The position numbers and the translations under genes are program-made. From the NCBI GenBank assembly GCA_019358835.1, contig JAHHIH010000002.1, positions 1 through 64,000 on the forward strand: a DNA stretch of 64,000 nt, read 5' to 3'. Origin of the DNA: Tildeniella torsiva UHER 1998/13D. GTDB lineage: Bacteria; Cyanobacteriota; Cyanobacteriia; Phormidesmidales; Phormidesmidaceae. Shown piece by piece: positions 55,486 to 64,000 of this stretch; the first letter of the stretch is position 1, and each line of letters starts with the position of its first letter. A model generated the notes under the pieces. The model did not search any database. It was not told the DNA's origin and was given only the letters and a program-made list of their open reading frames with translations.

Positions 55486-56379
55486 TCAAAATTTGCCTGC
55501 CTGGGGCCTAAAGAAATCGAGCGTCGCCAACAGGGCACCGCCGACGATTAGCGCGCAGGCCAACCCCACCACCGCTGTGGCCTCGGCCCGGCCAAAGACG
55601 ATCAGCAGCAGGGTCGAGAGTAAGGGAGCTGCGTAGGAGAGCGCCCCGAGCACGCGAATATTGCCGCGTTTCACCCCGTAATCCCAGGTGAAGAAGGCTA
55701 GCCCCACCGGCCCCAGCCCTAGGGCGAGAATGGCGGCCCATTCCCAACCCACCGGAGCCACTGTTGTTTCAAACAGAGCGTGACAGATCCAGGCCAGCAG
55801 GGCCGTGGCTCCGCAAAAGCCCCCCACGGCATTGGTCGGAATCGCCCCAAAGTATCGAGAGAGAATCGAGTAGCCCGACCAGGTGAGGGCGCAGACCAGC
55901 GCCGCCAGGTAGCCGGTGGTGTATTGGGCGTCAAAGCTAAACCCCTGCCCCTTGGTGACCAGCAGACCCGCGCCGAGAAAGCCAGCGATCGCCCCCGCCC
56001 CGTGAAACCACCGCAGTCGCTCGCCCGGCAACAGCGCCGAAAAAAACACGATTAGCAGCGGCCACAGGTAGGCGATCAAACTCGCTTCCACCGCCGGGGC
56101 GTGGCGCAGCGCCATGAAATAGAAAAAGTGGTAGCCAAACAGCCCAACGATACCCAGCAGCCAGACCTGCCAGGGCAGCCGCAGGTGCCGCAGCACACTG
56201 CCCCCGGCCCGCAGCCAGGCGGCCAGGCCAATGCAGAATGCGATCGTAAACGCCATCGCCGTTAGCTGAAAGGGCGGCACGGTGCCGCTCAGGTCGGTCA
56301 GCAGGGCCAGGGTGGCCCACATGAGCACCGCCGAAAATCCAATCATGGTTGGCCGTCGTTGGTTCTGGGCTGGCTCCAC
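55486..56379 (-). CDS. EamA/DMT-family transporter
   Basis: 297-aa membrane protein with about ten helices in two EamA halves (first half ends with GFLGAGLLVTKG; second with ALSYAAPLLSTLLLIVFGRAE). Drug/metabolite exporter superfamily; some relatives export aromatic amino acids (YddG-like). GTG 56379 has AAGGAAGAG just upstream; ATG 56346 is the alternative. AATTCAAAATTCAAAATT-type repeats lie just past its stop. Confidence 0.88.
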   Translation of the reverse strand: MEPAQNQRRPTMIGFSAVLMWATLALLTDLSGTVPPFQLTAMAFTIAFCIGLAAWLRAGGSVLRHLRLPWQVWLLGIVGLFGYHFFYFMALRHAPAVEASLIAYLWPLLIVFFSALLPGERLRWFHGAGAIAGFLGAGLLVTKGQGFSFDAQYTTGYLAALVCALTWSGYSILSRYFGAIPTNAVGGFCGATALLAWICHALFETTVAPVGWEWAAILALGLGPVGLAFFTWDYGVKRGNIRVLGALSYAAPLLSTLLLIVFGRAEATAVVGLACALIVGGALLATLDFFRPQAGKF

Positions 56380-56478
56380 AATGCTCTTCCTTAGCTATCC
56401 CCTAGCTGTGTATTGTAGAGAGGCCATGCACCCAAACAGCTTTAGAGCAGAATCTGTCGATTCCTCTAAGAACTATAG

Positions 56479-57276
<798 letters not shown>

Positions 57277-57277
57277 C

Positions 57278-57661
57278 TCAAGGCGTGGGGTCAGAAACCC
57301 CTATTGCGGCCAGCTTGCGCTCACGCACAAACATAAATAGCGCAAAGCCAAAAGCAAAGGAGATCGCAAACATCAGGGCAATATAAATGCCCCAGAACCT
57401 GAGCTTTAGCTGCCGCCCCTCGGTCACAATAAATGTGATCACCAGCAGCAGCGCAATGGTGAGATCGACGGCGACAAAGCTAGAGGCGGGGTTAGCCCAG
57501 ACCTGCTCGATAAAGGCAGATAGGTCAAAGTTCAGCAGGTTGGTGGCGGTGAACTCGCCCTTGGTGGCAACGGTGAACTGCACCAGGTAGTGGTTCGTCC
57601 AAACGAAGCCGATCAGGGTCAGCGCGGCGTAGATAGCTTGACGAATGAGCGTTCCGGGCAT
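57278..57661 (-). CDS. DUF2834 membrane protein
   Basis: 127-aa protein with three to four helices. DUF2834 core WTNHYLVQF…FIEQVWANPASSFVAVDLTIALLLVITFIV then EGRQLKLRFWGIYIALMFAISFAFGFALFMFVRER. Function unknown; probably inner or thylakoid membrane. ATG 57661 is chosen since homologous sequence begins there; the frame runs up to 57742. Confidence 0.82.
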   Translation of the reverse strand: MPGTLIRQAIYAALTLIGFVWTNHYLVQFTVATKGEFTATNLLNFDLSAFIEQVWANPASSFVAVDLTIALLLVITFIVTEGRQLKLRFWGIYIALMFAISFAFGFALFMFVRERKLAAIGVSDPTP

Positions 57662-57882
57662 GGGCAAGACTCGGTAAACTGGGCCGGTTGATTGTCCCCA
57701 AGCAATGACTCTAACAGGACTGCTGGGTGAGTTATGCGGCAAAAGAACAGAAAAACGAAAACATCCCGCTGGGCGTGACTTCTGGCATTGCGGGCCGTTG
57801 CTGTCGTAACTCAGATTTCACTAGTTCCATCAACCGCTCAAGGCAGGCAGGGGATGCTAGAGGTGCTCTAAGCCTGCGATCG

Positions 57883-58113
57883 CTACTCTGAAAGGCGGCA
57901 GCGGCTAAAGTCGATCTGTGGCCCGGTAGAATACTGCACCAGGCTACGGCCAGCGGCCAGGGCTGCACCGCTGGTGGTGTAGGTTTCGCCATCGGTAAGG
58001 GTAGACAATTCGGGCGTAATCACCCAGCAGCAAAAGCCCTTCGCAGGCCGATAGGTGACAGCCACAATCCAATCGGTAAGGGCAATTAGAGTATTGAGCT
58101 GAACGTTTGCCAT
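57883..58113 (-). CDS. Small conserved hypothetical protein
   Basis: 76-aa protein (MANVQLNTLIALTDWIVAVTYRP…). Its pattern, DWIVAVTY.P.KG.CCWVI, looks like a known small cyanobacterial family. GGAGG precedes the ATG by about 11 bases. Two adjacent cysteines (Cys28-Cys29) are notable. No function known. Divergent from recA. Confidence 0.6.
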   Translation of the reverse strand: MANVQLNTLIALTDWIVAVTYRPAKGFCCWVITPELSTLTDGETYTTSGAALAAGRSLVQYSTGPQIDFSRCRLSE

Positions 58114-58222
58114 GGGTTAACCCCCTCCACAGGTTTGGGAGGCTTGTTTTCAGGACTATCTAGTGCATCAATTTGGCTTCAGGAATCTAGGATTTCTGAA
58201 AGGCGAACTAGATAACTACCTA

Positions 58223-58250
58223 TTGTGATTTAGGTCAATTGTACTATACT
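58223..58250 (+). promoter_or_regulatory. Candidate recA promoter
   Basis: TTGTGA (58223-58228), 16-nt spacer, TATACT (58245-58250), about 60 bases before the recA ATG. I could not match the cyanobacterial LexA box in the region. Confidence 0.45.
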
Positions 58251-58311
58251 GGTTTTCTGAAGACAACTGTCCTGGGGTTCAGGGGTCTTGTCCTAAAGCA
58301 TTGAGGCGACT

Positions 58312-59394
58312 ATGGCGGCAAAAAAAGGCGGAAGCAAAGAGCAAAGCGAGAAGGAAAAAGCCCTGACGATGGTGCTGGGCCAGATTGAGCGCAACTTTGG
58401 CAAAGGCTCCATCATGCGCCTCGGCGATGCTGCCCGCATGAAGGTTGAGACTATTCCCACAGGTGCCCTCACCCTCGACCTGGCCCTTGGCGGCGGTCTA
58501 CCCAAAGGGCGCATCATCGAAATCTACGGCCCTGAAAGCTCGGGTAAAACCACCGTGGCCCTGCACGTGCTGGCCGAGGTGCAGAAAATGGGCGGCGTCG
58601 CGGCCTTTGTGGATGCTGAGCACGCCCTCGACCCGATCTACGCTGCCGCCCTCGGAGTCAATGTCGAAGAACTGCTGGTGTCTCAGCCCGACACGGGGGA
58701 AATGGGGCTAGAGGTGGTCGATCAGCTGGTGCGATCGTCGGCCATTGATGTCGTCGTGGTTGACTCGGTAGCTGCCCTGGTGCCCCGAGCTGAGATTGAA
58801 GGCGAAATGGGCGATGCCCACGTCGGCCTGCAAGCGCGACTGATGAGCCAGGCCCTACGGAAGATCACCGGCAGCATCGGCAAGTCGCAGTGTACGGTTA
58901 TTTTCCTCAACCAGCTGCGCCAAAAAATTGGCATCTCCTACGGCAACCCCGAAGTTACCACTGGGGGCAACGCGCTCAAGTTCTACGCCTCGGTGCGTCT
59001 CGATATTCGCCGCATTCAAACCCTGAAGAAGGGCACCGAAGAGTACGGCATTCGCGCCAAGGTCAAGGTGGCCAAAAATAAGGTGGCCCCACCCTTCCGC
59101 ATCGGTGAGTTTGACATTCTCTTTGGTCAGGGCATCTCCAGCATGGGCTGCCTGGTTGACCTGGCCGAGCAGCACGGCGTCATCGTCCGCAAAGGGGCCT
59201 GGTACAGCTACGAAGGCGACAATATCGGTCAAGGGCGCGAGAACACGATTCAGCGTCTGCAAGAGGATGCTGAGTTCGCCGCCAAGGTTGAAGCTCAGGT
59301 GAGAGAAAAGCTCGAAATTGGTGGCGCGGTGGCCGATGTGGCCGATGTGGAGATCGAGGTCGAAGACGAAACCTACCTGGACGAAGACGAGTAA
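58312..59394 (+). CDS. recA: Recombinase RecA
   Basis: 360-aa RecA, the strand-exchange ATPase. Walker [10 protein letters not shown], Walker [12 protein letters not shown], the L2-adjacent [11 protein letters not shown] and the acidic C-terminal tail (…ETYLDEDE) are intact. The N-terminal [17 protein letters not shown] is the cyanobacterial form. Own promoter and terminator. Confidence 0.98.
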   Translation: MAAKKGGSKEQSEKEKALTMVLGQIERNFGKGSIMRLGDAARMKVETIPTGALTLDLALGGGLPKGRIIEIYGPESSGKTTVALHVLAEVQKMGGVAAFVDAEHALDPIYAAALGVNVEELLVSQPDTGEMGLEVVDQLVRSSAIDVVVVDSVAALVPRAEIEGEMGDAHVGLQARLMSQALRKITGSIGKSQCTVIFLNQLRQKIGISYGNPEVTTGGNALKFYASVRLDIRRIQTLKKGTEEYGIRAKVKVAKNKVAPPFRIGEFDILFGQGISSMGCLVDLAEQHGVIVRKGAWYSYEGDNIGQGRENTIQRLQEDAEFAAKVEAQVREKLEIGGAVADVADVEIEVEDETYLDEDE

Positions 59395-59421
59395 ATCCGG
59401 CGTTTATCTTACGAACCGTCG

Positions 59422-59460
59422 AAAAGCCCCGATGCTCAGGCCTAAGCATCGGGGCTTTTT
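59422..59460 (+). terminator. Rho-independent terminator of recA
   Basis: AAAAGCCCCGATGCT (59422-59436) pairs perfectly with AGCATCGGGGCTTTT (59444-59458) and ends in T5. It is 27 bases after the stop codon. The gap onwards to 59758 (300 bases) holds no other feature I can support. Confidence 0.9.
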
Positions 59461-59758
59461 AAGTAGAGCGGGGCGCGGACGTAGTTCAGGTTTTGCTGAC
59501 ACAAGCTGATCAGCTATTAGCGCGTGATTCGTCTGCTGCACCACGCTACTGGTGCAGGTGCCTCTGCGATCGCCCCAAAATTACCAATAGTTTCAAGGGT
59601 TAGAAAGCCGCTACAGAAACCTCTCGATCCCAAAGAAAGGCTTAAACAGAAGGTACCCGTGCGGGTCATAGGAAAGCGGCGGTGAATTTGACAGCATGAG
59701 ACTTCACGCTCTCGCTTGGCAACAACTCTCCCTCTCCGACCCAAACACGAGGTACACC

Positions 59759-62131
59759 ATGGCAACCGATTTTCTCCCCATTCCCGGCTGGGTGTCTTGG
59801 GAAAACCAGGGCGCAGGCATCGCCGTGGCAGACCTAGACGGCAACGGCAGACCGGATCTAGTCATGTTTCAAATCGATAATCCCCCTGGTGCTAACCAGG
59901 GGTTTTACAAGGTCGGCAAAAACTTAGATACCGCTGGCACCGTAACCGGGGGATGGAGCGATTGGATCGCCGTGCCCGACTGGTTTGCTTGGGAGAACCA
60001 GGGCGCAGATATTGCGATCGCCGATCTCAACAACGATGGCCAGCCAGAGCTAATTATCTTCCAGATCGACAGCCCGCCTGGTGCCAACCAGGGCTACTAC
60101 CGCATCGGCTGGAACCTAGATGGCAACGGCAATGTGACCGGGGGCTGGAGCGACTGGATTGCCGTGCCCGACTGGTTTGCCTTTGATAACCAGGGCGGCG
60201 GTATTGCTGTAGCCGATCTGAACAACGATGGCCGCCCCGAGCTGGTGGTGTTTCAGGTGGATAGCCCAGAGGGGTTGAACCAGGGCTATTACCGGGTCGG
60301 ATGGAGTCTTGGCCTCGATGGTTTAGTGACCGGCGGCTGGAGCGACTGGATCGCGGTGGATTGGTTCTCTTGGGACAACCAGGATGCCAGCATTGCGATC
60401 GCCGATCTCGATGGCAACGGTCGCCCTGAACTGGTGGTCTTTCAAATCGACAATCCCCCTGGTGCCAACCAGGCCTTCTACCAAATTGGCTGGGATCTCG
60501 ACGCCACCGGCAAAGTCGCGGGCGGCTGGAGCAACTGGACGGCGATTCCCGACTGGTTCTCCTGGGAAAATCAGGGAGCGGGGGTGGCGATCGCCGCCCT
60601 CGGCCCCAATCAGCGCCCCGAACTGATTTTGGCTCACATTGACGCGCCACCCCAGGTCAACCAGGGCTATTACCGCACTGTTGAGCTGTCCCTGGATCTA
60701 GACACCGCCGCCACCGAGGGCATTTGGCGATTGCTGCCCGACACCTCGCAAATCCTCGCGATCCATGCCGCGCTGTTGCGCACGGGCAAGGTGCTGTTCT
60801 TCTCAGGTTCGAGCAACAACCCCGATAACGCCAACGGCGAATTTGGCAGCGTCGTGTGGGACTACAGCCAAAACACTTTCCAGTTCCCCGACACCCCCGC
60901 CGACTTCTTTTGCGCTGGGCACTCTTTTTTGCCGGACGGTCGGTTGCTGGTGGCGGGCGGCACCGAGGAATACGACTTTGGGCATCCCTTCATCGGGCTG
61001 CGCGACGCCTACACCTTTAACCCGCTCACCGAGCAGTGGGATAAGCAGCCCTCGATGGCCGACGGTCGCTGGTATCCGACCCTCGTCACCCTGGCCGATG
61101 GGCGAGTCTTTACCGTGTCGGGCTTAGACAAAGACGGCAACCTCAACCAGACCGCAGAAATTTACCAAGACGGCACGGGCTGGACGACGTTGCCCCAGGC
61201 CCTCAACCAGCGCTACCCCCTCTATGCCCACCTGTTTTTGCTGCGCGATGGCCGCATCTTTTATTCTGGCGCTCAGTATGGCACCAACGAAGGCACCCCG
61301 CTCAGCCTGATCGATCTGCAAAGCAACACTGTGACGGCGGTTCCTGGGTTGAGCGAACCCAACCACCGCAACCAGGCGGCCAGCGTGCTGCTGCCCCCGG
61401 TGCAGGCGCAAAAAGTCATGATTATGGGCGGTGGGGTTCTGGGCGGTGGCGCGGCTCACCAGCATGCCCAGGGGGCCACCGACAACGTGGATATCGTCGA
61501 TCTCACCGCTGCCGCGCCGGTCTACCAGGCCGCGCCAGCGTTGCACCACGCCCGCACCCATGCCATGGCCGTCACCCTGCCCGATCGCACCGTTCTAGTC
61601 TGCGGCGGCAGTGGGGCCGACGAATCGCGGGCTGAGGCCACCCTGGAAGCCGAAATCTACGCCCCCACCACCAATACCTGGACGGAAGTTGCGGCGGCCC
61701 GAGTGCCCCGCCTATACCACTCCGTTGCCATCCTCTTGCCCGATGGTCGGGTGATGACGGCGGGGTCTAACCCAGCCCGCAAAGACGAAGAACTGCGCCT
61801 GGAGATGTACTATCCGCCCTATCTGTTTAAGGGCTCGCGTCCAGTAATCACAGCGGCTCCCCAGACCGTTGCCTATGGGGGTGCGATGGAAATTCAAACG
61901 CCCCAGGCGTCGTCGATTCAGTGGGTTAGCCTGATCAAACCGGCTGCCCCCACCCACACCCTCGATACCGAGCAACGGCTGGTGGAATTATCGTTTACGC
62001 AGATCGGCGGCGATCGCCTCAAAATTGACCTGATCGACGAACCCAACCTGGCTCCGTCGGGCTGGTACATGCTGTTCGTCACCGATCGGCAGGGCGTTCC
62101 TTCGGTGGCCAGATGGGTGCAGCTCGCTTAA
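59759..62131 (+). CDS. Galactose-oxidase-like protein with FG-GAP-type repeats
   Basis: 790 aa. Residues 1-~310 are five tandem ~60-residue repeats (…WFSWENQGAGIAIADLDGNG.PELVVFQIDNPPGANQ…) with Ca-binding-like DxDGNG loops, then a Kelch beta-propeller and a C-terminal DUF1929 domain as in galactose oxidase/GlxA radical-copper oxidases. All copper-site residues have counterparts: Cys385 (FCAGHS) for the Tyr-Cys crosslink, Tyr439 (RWYPT), Tyr653-His654 (RLYHS) and His733 (THTLDT). ATG 59759 has GAGG six bases upstream; the frame opens at 59696. No signal peptide is visible at either start. Confidence 0.88.
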   Translation: MATDFLPIPGWVSWENQGAGIAVADLDGNGRPDLVMFQIDNPPGANQGFYKVGKNLDTAGTVTGGWSDWIAVPDWFAWENQGADIAIADLNNDGQPELIIFQIDSPPGANQGYYRIGWNLDGNGNVTGGWSDWIAVPDWFAFDNQGGGIAVADLNNDGRPELVVFQVDSPEGLNQGYYRVGWSLGLDGLVTGGWSDWIAVDWFSWDNQDASIAIADLDGNGRPELVVFQIDNPPGANQAFYQIGWDLDATGKVAGGWSNWTAIPDWFSWENQGAGVAIAALGPNQRPELILAHIDAPPQVNQGYYRTVELSLDLDTAATEGIWRLLPDTSQILAIHAALLRTGKVLFFSGSSNNPDNANGEFGSVVWDYSQNTFQFPDTPADFFCAGHSFLPDGRLLVAGGTEEYDFGHPFIGLRDAYTFNPLTEQWDKQPSMADGRWYPTLVTLADGRVFTVSGLDKDGNLNQTAEIYQDGTGWTTLPQALNQRYPLYAHLFLLRDGRIFYSGAQYGTNEGTPLSLIDLQSNTVTAVPGLSEPNHRNQAASVLLPPVQAQKVMIMGGGVLGGGAAHQHAQGATDNVDIVDLTAAAPVYQAAPALHHARTHAMAVTLPDRTVLVCGGSGADESRAEATLEAEIYAPTTNTWTEVAAARVPRLYHSVAILLPDGRVMTAGSNPARKDEELRLEMYYPPYLFKGSRPVITAAPQTVAYGGAMEIQTPQASSIQWVSLIKPAAPTHTLDTEQRLVELSFTQIGGDRLKIDLIDEPNLAPSGWYMLFVTDRQGVPSVARWVQLA

Positions 62132-62145
62132 CTCGATGCGATCGA

Positions 62146-62177
62146 GGGCGTTCAGCGTATCCCACCGCTGAACGCCC
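62146..62177 (+). terminator. Hairpin after the galactose-oxidase-like gene
   Basis: GGGCGTTCAGCG (62146-62157) pairs perfectly with CGCTGAACGCCC (62166-62177) over an 8-nt loop, 15 bases after the stop. No T run follows, so it may be a weaker or Rho-assisted stop. Confidence 0.65.
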
Positions 62178-62259
62178 CATTAACTGCTGGCAACTTCAGA
62201 TTTTTGAGGCGTAAAATGACGTTATCTTTAGCCTTAATGCTGTTTTTGCGGAACCAGCC

Positions 62260-63197
62260 ATGTCGATCTCTACCTACGAGCCCCCCGTTGCTGAGCTGTT
62301 GAGCTATGGCGAGGCCGAAGGCAACACCTCAAACGACTGGCCCAACTATGTGCAAAATCTGGGGCTCACCGCCGAGCATGTTCCGACTCTGATTCACATG
62401 GTTCAAGATGAGCAGCTGTGGAAGCTGTTCATGGGCAATTTCGACAAGGAAGACGACTTCACAGACGCAGGCATAGACCCTGAGGCAGCGCTTTGGGCTC
62501 CTATCCACGCCTGGCGATCGCTGGGGCAACTGCAAGCCATTGAAGCCATTCCACCCCTCGTCCAGATTTTGCAGCAGCACGACCTGGACTGGTGTTGGGA
62601 AGAACTGCCCCAGGTCTTTGGCCTGATGGGGGCGGGAGCGCTTGACCCTTCGGAAGAACTGCTCTCTACAAAATTGACTACAACAACAAAATTACCCTGG
62701 TGGAGGGAATTGGCGGAGTTGCCAAGGCGTTTCCTGAGCTGCGCGATCGCACCGTAGAAGCCCTCACCCGCCAGCTCAGCCACTTCAAAAACCACCACCG
62801 CTCCGTCAACGGCTCCATCATTGCCCAACTGCTCGATTTTAAGGCGACTGAAGCGGTGCCGGAGATGGAAGCCGCCTACGGTGCCAGAAAGGTTGATGAA
62901 ATGTTTGTGGGCTCTTGGGCCAGGGTACAGATCGACCTGGGGCTCAAACAGGAGGCAGATTTTACTGCCGAAGAGCTGGAGATTCACTACACTCCCAGGC
63001 AGGAGCAGATGATGGCCAATATCAGGGCGTCTCTCGATCGCCCCAAGCCCAGCAGGAAAAGCCTCCCAAACGTTGAGAAACCGCCAGAATTTAAGGATAT
63101 TGTGGCTCAGTCGGGCACCAAAAAGCTGGCTGACAAAGCTGGCTTTGGCGGCGGGCTATCAGTTGCCCTCAAAAAGAGCAAGAAAAAGAAGAAGTAG
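62260..63197 (+). pseudogene. Helical-repeat protein gene with frameshift
   Basis: Two overlapping frames make one protein. The first (from ATG 62260) encodes MSISTYEPPVAELLSYGE… to GLMGAGALDP; the second (frame -1, from about 62652) continues LYKIDYNNKITLVEGIGGVAKAFPEL and runs to a Lys-rich end at 63197. The whole resembles the DUF1186/HEAT-like family with a C-terminal basic tail. Joining needs one added base near 62650-62660. No classic slippery heptamer is at the junction, so a one-base deletion or a sequencing error is likelier than programmed frameshifting. Confidence 0.75.
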
Positions 63198-63209
63198 AAG
63201 TAGCGCCGA

Positions 63210-63851
63210 TTAGGCTAAAGCCTCCATTAGCCAGTGCATGAGGGTGGTGTCGTCTTCGGTCTGCGATCGCCCCAGCGCCTCTTCAACCAACGCTAGTTCT
63301 AGCCCCGGCAACACCCCAGATGCTCGGATTTGTCGGCTCCCCCCCTCAGCCACCGCAAAGGCTAGCACCTGCTGTTCTGCCACGTTCACTACCCAGTATT
63401 CGCCCACCCCTAGCCGCTCGTAGAGCAATCGCTTGGCCCCCAGGTCGTCTTTGAAAGAGCTGCCGCCAATCTCGATCGCCAGTGTCGGCGGGCCAAAGAC
63501 GTTGACATCAATGGGGGAATTGTCTTGAGGTGGTAGCTGAAAATCTTGCCCAATGTAGAAAGCAGCATCCGGCTGGCAGCCCCGCTCTCCCGATTTGTGA
63601 AAGCTGCCATTGATGAACTTGGCAATCCGGATTTTGTTCACTACGGCAAAAATGCTGACAACATCCATCGCAACTGAGTTTTGCCGCGCATGTCCGCCAC
63701 CTAAAGGAGCCATCTCAATCCTCATGTAGCCGTTGTCGAAGTAACCTCGGCCCTCGTCGTAGGGGGCGGTGTCTAGGGTGGCGACGAAGTCGTCCCAGGT
63801 GGCCTTAACCCAGGTGTCGGTCTGTAGGGCGGTGGGCGTGGAGGGTGCCAT
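63210..63851 (-). CDS. Uma2 family endonuclease-like protein (DUF820)
   Basis: 213-aa protein of the restriction-endonuclease-like fold. The PD-(D/E)xK core is spread over PDAAFYIG, LAIEIGGSSFKDDLGAK (Glu and Lys) and LLYERLGVGEYWVVNV. These genes are abundant in cyanobacteria; their substrate is unknown. ATG 63851 is preferred to the ORF start at 63929. Confidence 0.85.
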   Translation of the reverse strand: MAPSTPTALQTDTWVKATWDDFVATLDTAPYDEGRGYFDNGYMRIEMAPLGGGHARQNSVAMDVVSIFAVVNKIRIAKFINGSFHKSGERGCQPDAAFYIGQDFQLPPQDNSPIDVNVFGPPTLAIEIGGSSFKDDLGAKRLLYERLGVGEYWVVNVAEQQVLAFAVAEGGSRQIRASGVLPGLELALVEEALGRSQTEDDTTLMHWLMEALA

Positions 63852-63933
63852 GGTGCAGGGTTCCCTTGGTGCAGGGTGGCCAGTGATATTGATCTTAACC
63901 GATGCGGTGTCGGAGCCTTTACCCACCACGGGC

Positions 63934-64000
63934 CTACTCTCTCGGCAAAAACTTCACCAACGCTTTCATGAACTCATGGGGCTGAAATTGCAGAGGGCGA
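63934..64000 (-). CDS. 3' end of an unidentified gene
   Basis: Minus-strand frame entering from the right edge, ending at TAG (63936-63934) after QPHEFMKALVKFLPRE. Only about 22 codons are visible; no family can be named. Confidence 0.35.
   Translation of the reverse strand, partial: RPLQFQPHEFMKALVKFLPRE

Noticed and set aside
58114-58311. LexA/SOS box in front of recA
   Set aside because: GTACTATACTGG near 58241 does not fit the cyanobacterial LexA consensus; it overlaps the -10 element.
62650-62700. Programmed -1 frameshift
   Set aside because: No X-XXY-YYZ slippery heptamer in the correct frame; a single-base deletion explains it more simply.

Overview
The window is chromosomal DNA from a GC-rich cyanobacterium. 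It opens inside psbA (photosystem II D1) and carries NdhS, Ycf35, the Calvin-cycle GAPDH, heme oxygenase, a lumenal pentapeptide protein and many cyanobacteria-specific DUF families, with GCGATCGC (HIP1) octamers scattered throughout. Gene content and GC suggest a Leptolyngbya/Nodosilinea-type lineage; that placement is an inference. I saw no rRNA, tRNA, CRISPR array or intact insertion sequence.

Layout. 0-8 kb: psbA 3' end, a flavin monooxygenase and an SDR, an AlkD-like DNA glycosylase, the DUF2997-Ycf35-ferredoxin cluster, and the DUF3038/DUF4335 pair. 8.1-11.2 kb: a small conserved ORF with a long structured leader, then an AT-rich accessory pair (an unrecognised 464-aa protein and an AbiU2-like HEPN protein). 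11.4-16 kb: an SDR, a two-component pair joining a cyclic-nucleotide-type sensor kinase to a response regulator/thioredoxin-reductase-like fusion, and tsaB. 16.3-21.3 kb: a giant TamB protein. 22-25.3 kb: a Bgt-type amino-acid ABC transporter (divergent genes) and rpsD. 25.5-33 kb: a universal stress protein, a PH-like membrane protein, PepSY/PhyH genes, the DUF3037/HipA pair and uvrB. 33.1-35.6 kb: a second copy of the small ORF plus leader, then an AT-rich reverse transcriptase of the Abi/UG (DRT-like) type. 35.8-47.6 kb: GT4, MFS, recO, ndhS operon, murC-murB, gap2, TPR protein. 47.8-64 kb: radical SAM protein, coiled-coil membrane protein, lumenal pentapeptide protein, thioesterase, tandem USP, heme oxygenase, lnt, DMT exporter, SDR, recA, a galactose-oxidase-like protein with FG-GAP-type repeats, a frameshifted helical-repeat gene and a Uma2 nuclease.

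The most striking signal is a duplicated cassette on the minus strand at 8088-8636 and 33110-33644. Each copy has a sigma70-type promoter (TTGACG, 17-nt spacer, TATCAT or TATTCT), a leader of about 220 nt whose helices are kept by compensating changes, and a 92-97 aa ORF. The leader folds as a multibranch element. Its closing strand can instead pair with the ribosome-binding region, which is riboswitch-like. At both sites the DNA just beyond the promoter is an AT-rich insert carrying a defence-type gene transcribed away from the cassette (464-aa/HEPN pair; reverse transcriptase), so the cassette may also mark an integration hotspot.
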